From Acanthochromis polyacanthus (lineage: Eukaryota; Chordata; Actinopteri; Pomacentridae): a stretch of 64,000 nucleotides of DNA. The notes below the pieces were generated by a model, which saw only the letters and a list, made by a program, of their open reading frames with translations, searched no databases and had not been told where the DNA came from. The DNA is taken from the NCBI RefSeq assembly GCF_021347895.1, contig NC_067121.1:14147962-14211961 (forward strand). The letters are read 5' to 3'. Made by a program: the position numbers and the translations under genes. This document shows positions 60,401-64,000 of the stretch, piece after piece. Every line of letters starts with the position of its first letter. The stretch's first letter is position 1.

Positions 60401-62870
60401 GTGCAACACAAGGCAACCAAATATTTCTCTCTGTTTGCTGTAACAAAACATGTTCACCTGAGATCTTCTCAGCCTTTCACTATAACTCCTTTTGTCTGAG
60501 GTGGAAACCAGTTGTGTGGCTGTTGTGTTTTTCAGTGTGTTGTGGTTTTTCAGCATGCATAATGATGAGAGGAGCCTCTGTAAGCAGATGGAGACAGGAC
60601 ATGTGAATTTGTGCTGACAGTGGTGTGGATATTTCTGTGTTGTGACAACATAAAACACTGTGTTATTTATGGGTATGTTTTTTGTACCACTATGAATGAA
60701 CAGCTTGAACAATTAAAAGCTTTTATCGCTTGTAACTCCAGTCTGTGGCCATTTATAACTCAAACATTAAATTCCAGTGGACTGAACACTTGAAGGCATT
60801 TTTAAATAAACTGATACCATTTTTCTTTCTATCTTTGTATATTTAGCAGCCAGGGAAGTTAGACTAGCATTAAGACTAGAAAAAAGGTTAGCCAGGCTTA
60901 GTTTAAAGCTGAAAATCAGATCCCCCCTCTAAAGCTCACATATTACCACTGTATATTCCTTTGCTATTTCAAACACAAAAGCCGAAAGATGTAAAAACAT
61001 CTAAGCTCTTGGTAGCTGTGCTTTAGCTATCTTTGCACATAGACAGACAAACAAACCTCAATGTAAAAAAAGAAAGGTGTTTGCCTGGTAACCTCACAGG
61101 TGTGACTGAGCAAGATAGAAAAAGAACACAACATTGGTGGGCTCACGAGGTGCAGTTGACACGTTTGTGACTATATTTTCTGAAACATGCTAGATGCTGC
61201 CAGGCTTGATGCTAAGTTAAGCTAATGGTCTCCTGGCTACAGCTCTAAACTTAGAGGACAGATGTGGTTGTCTTGGAAAGATTTTCCTTAAGTGTTAAAC
61301 TATTCCTTCATAGGGTACTTAAGGACATAAGGTCTGGCCATTACATGGCCAAGCAGCAACTTTTGTGGCTGAAAAATGAAACCAATCCAGAAAAGCCAAA
61401 ACCTGCAGTTTCTCAAATAGTCACTTGTGGTCAACTCGCTACAGATCTCCATGTTAAAATGTGTTGCTGTACAGTAGAAATAAACACATGTACAGCCTTG
61501 GACAAAACACGATTATAGTCTCTGTAACTACCTCCTCCATTCATGACAAATGTACGGGCAGTGAATTTTTGCAGAACTCACCCATTTTAATTTTGTAAGG
61601 GTTTTAAAGTATTCACAATTAAGGGTTTAATCACTTTCAGTGACAGGTGGGTATCATCACAGGACAGTCTATTGTCAGCACAGCTCCTCTTGTGCTCCAC
61701 TTTGCTTGTTTTTGTGGCTGGGAGATGGCCTAAGAAACTCTGAAATATTGCCTCTGCTGGAGACAACCAAACCCTATGAATAATAAAGGGTTAAAGCAAA
61801 GGTTAGGTGTGGCTCAGAAACGTAGTTTAATTCCTATACTATAATTTTTTGATGAATAATTGACAAAAGTAAACACTGAGTGTATTTTGCAGGACTGATG
61901 AAGTGGAGTGGACTGAAGATGGCATAATTGATTAATGATCCTGTTTAACAAGTTTTTTTGTTTGTTTTTTTGTTGTTGATTTTTTTTACCTTTGTATGAT
62001 TTTCGATTCTGTGTACATTCAACTGTTTTTTTTGAAGATTGATTTCCCCAGATTTGAGTAGAAAACTTGAGTACAATGTTATCATGACACAGAGGGAATA
62101 AAGGAGAGTGCAGCTAAATTGCCTTTTAACACTGTTTTAAGGCTGATCCCTTCAGCAACTACAGTTTCACTTAAAACTAAAGTTTTACAATCACACAATA
62201 ATGGTTCCTGAGTCATGTAATTATATACAATCACTGGGTGCACCGCTCAGTTTTAACACTACCACATGGAATTTCATGAGCACAAATACAAGAAATTGGC
62301 CAAATACAGAATGGAAATACCGACGCGACACTGCAGCGCTCTTATTCATATTTAATGAGAATGCAGGGCTTGGAGAGGACTTTCATTTTCCATGGAGGAG
62401 GCTGTGAGCCAATCAATAAGTAATATAAGGAAGATTTACAGGGATCCACTGAGCACCCATGAGGACTGGGCTCTGAATGTTTCCTCCTTGTTGCTGTCCG
62501 TCTGTCTGTCTCCACTCCTGCACATTTTCTACTCATCTTATCAGTCTCATCTTCATCTTATCTTGTGTCCTCACTGCACCCTCACCATATTCAACTCTCT
62601 CTATCTTAAGACTTCACAGAGGCTGTAAGCAGATTTATTAAATAGTTTCGGAGGTTATACTGATCAGATTTAGGACTGACAACAAGATATATCACAGAAC
62701 CTTTGACTATGAACACTATGAGACAGATGACAGCTTGAAATCAGCCAATATTGGATAAAAGTAAAAACTGATCATTTGTAAGCCGTTTAGGCTTTAAAGT
62801 TTCAGATGGATTAAATCTGAAACATATTTCCAATCTTAAAGTCAATTTTGTATGAACTTATAGTTTATTA
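57476..62870. other. No recognisable gene; scattered old repeat
   Basis: 5.4 kb of AT-rich DNA. At about 60840-61320 words such as TTAGCCAGGCTTAG, GCTAAGTTAAGCTAATGG and GTGTTAAACTATTCCTT recall the fish repeat split at 19130 and 27210. Short frames (for example 58208-58441, 60340-60606) have no domain or splice context. I saw no RRM exon of ralyl. Confidence 0.5.
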
Positions 62871-63138
62871 AATGGTAAATGGTCTGTATTTATATAGCGC
62901 TTTACTATACCTGAAACGATACCCAAAGTGCTTTACATTATACATCACATTCACCCATTCACACACATTCACACACAGATGGCGGAAGCTGCCATGCAAA
63001 GTGCTAATCACGACCCAGCAGGAGCATTTAGGGGTTCTGTGTCTTGCTCAGGGACACCTTGAAATGAGCTCGCTAGGATCAAACTGGCAACCCTCTGGTT
63101 ACAAGACGGCCACTCTACCTACTGAGCCATACTGCCAC
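62871..63138 (-). mobile_element. tRNA-derived SINE (ATATAGCGCTTT family), second copy
   Basis: Minus strand: GGCTCAGTAGGTAGAGTGG (A-box), CTTGTAACCAGAGGG, GCCAGTTTGATCC (B-box), body, and a tail reading GCGCTATATAAATACAGACC. Clearly the family of 48407-48650. No convincing duplication. The 110-residue plus frame 62872-63204 runs through it and is not a gene. Confidence 0.85.
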
Positions 63139-63139
63139 T

Positions 63140-64000
63140 GTATCATTAATATTGACCTCAGTTTTATGACTCTTATCTTGCATCTATATGTACTTCTGGT
63201 TTAGTTAGTATTGTTTTCACAGTATCTTTGTTTGACTTGACAGATTGTATTATTTTTGCATTCAGTTTGCTTTTATACAGCCTTTGATATGTAATGAGGT
63301 TTGGTAAAATGTGAGTACATGGCATTTGTTTAAACCTTTTACTTAACAATATTTGCAGATGAAGCATGTAGGTGTCTGCGATGCTATAAATCACAGCCTC
63401 TAAATTACAGTGCAATTATTGATTATCTTTAGAATGTCAATAATTATTGGGGACTTGTAATGAGACAAACATTTATGATGCAGTGGAAGAGAGATTCAGG
63501 ACTAAATGTCGAACAGTTTTTCATTTAAGAGGGTATTAAGTTTTTTCTTTCCTTTTTTTTTAAAAGGTGCTGAATAATATTTAATAACTAGGTTGCACAG
63601 TTATAAACCTTTGCTACTAACTAAACAGGAAAAAGAATTTATATACAAGTACTAAGATCATCTACTCCATTAAAATAGTAATGCCGTATTGTAACATTAC
63701 TCTATTACAAGTAAAAGCCCTGTTTTCAAAGTAAAAGCGCACAATTTTAGAAAGAAAATGTTCCTAAAATTAACCAAAATAAAATTACTCTTCACTGTTT
63801 GGTTGTTGAATGACTAATACTGATATTAATGAACACTATGTGAGCGTCATAACTGGTAAAATTAATTTTAATTAAGCATGGCAGTATATTTCTGTACTGT
63901 CCGGTAGTTTCGCTTATTTTTTTAAGTTATTTTTTTGACCTTTTGCTATATGATATGAACAACTACATGTCTGTAAACAATAAACACAAAGCAGCAATAA
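63140..64000. other. No recognisable feature
   Basis: AT-rich sequence to the window edge, without domains or clear repeats. Confidence 0.5.

Noticed and set aside
60340..60606. Cys-rich 88-residue frame
   Set aside because: No signal peptide logic, no splice context and no domain; typical chance frame in AT-rich DNA.
62872..63204. 110-residue plus-strand frame
   Set aside because: It runs through the antisense strand of a SINE; no family similarity.

Overview
The window looks like vertebrate nuclear DNA, almost certainly a teleost fish. It is AT-rich, with microsatellites, split exons bearing GT-AG borders, and dense fish-type transposons (Tc1, hAT, PIF/Harbinger, Kolobok-like, RTE and Rex1-type LINEs, tRNA-derived SINEs, Ty3/Gypsy). 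There is nothing bacterial in it: no operons, Shine-Dalgarno sites or CRISPR.

One cellular gene is well supported: the 3' part of a ralyl orthologue (RALY-like RNA-binding protein) on the minus strand. Five coding exons at 27881-27806, 19035-18988, 18341-18148, 12952-12839 and 12626-12421 join in one frame with consistent phases and GT-AG borders and encode about 211 residues up to the stop. The RRM exons were not found and should lie beyond the right edge. Its introns hold a full-length antisense Ty3/Gypsy element (19438-27205), a Tc1 element (13212-14844) and a long inverted-repeat element (14845-17052).

Most of the rest is transposon inside transposon. Nest 1 is a hAT element (2478-10738, 8-bp duplication) holding another hAT element, a 3.2 kb inverted-repeat element that itself holds an LTR and a hAT MITE, and an RTE LINE. 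Nest 2 (28350-33412) is a Tc1 copy split by part of a Gypsy element and by a 617-bp palindrome. Nest 3 is a PIF/Harbinger element (47639-56803) with a Myb-like gene and a convergent transposase pseudogene. It is invaded by a tandem-dimer Harbinger MITE carrying a SINE and a hAT MITE, a TTAA-flanked element, a THAP element, a second MITE copy, and a short element carrying a RecQ-like helicase fragment inserted in a 180-bp tandem array.

Between the nests lie a chromodomain Gypsy 3' half (40190-42835), a solo LTR (42950-43519), a truncated Rex1-type LINE (45945-47535), SINE copies, and stretches with nothing recognisable (33413-38178, 43525-44829, 57476-62870, 63140-64000). Boundaries were read by eye from terminal repeats and target duplications. 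Family names come from motif recognition, not searches.
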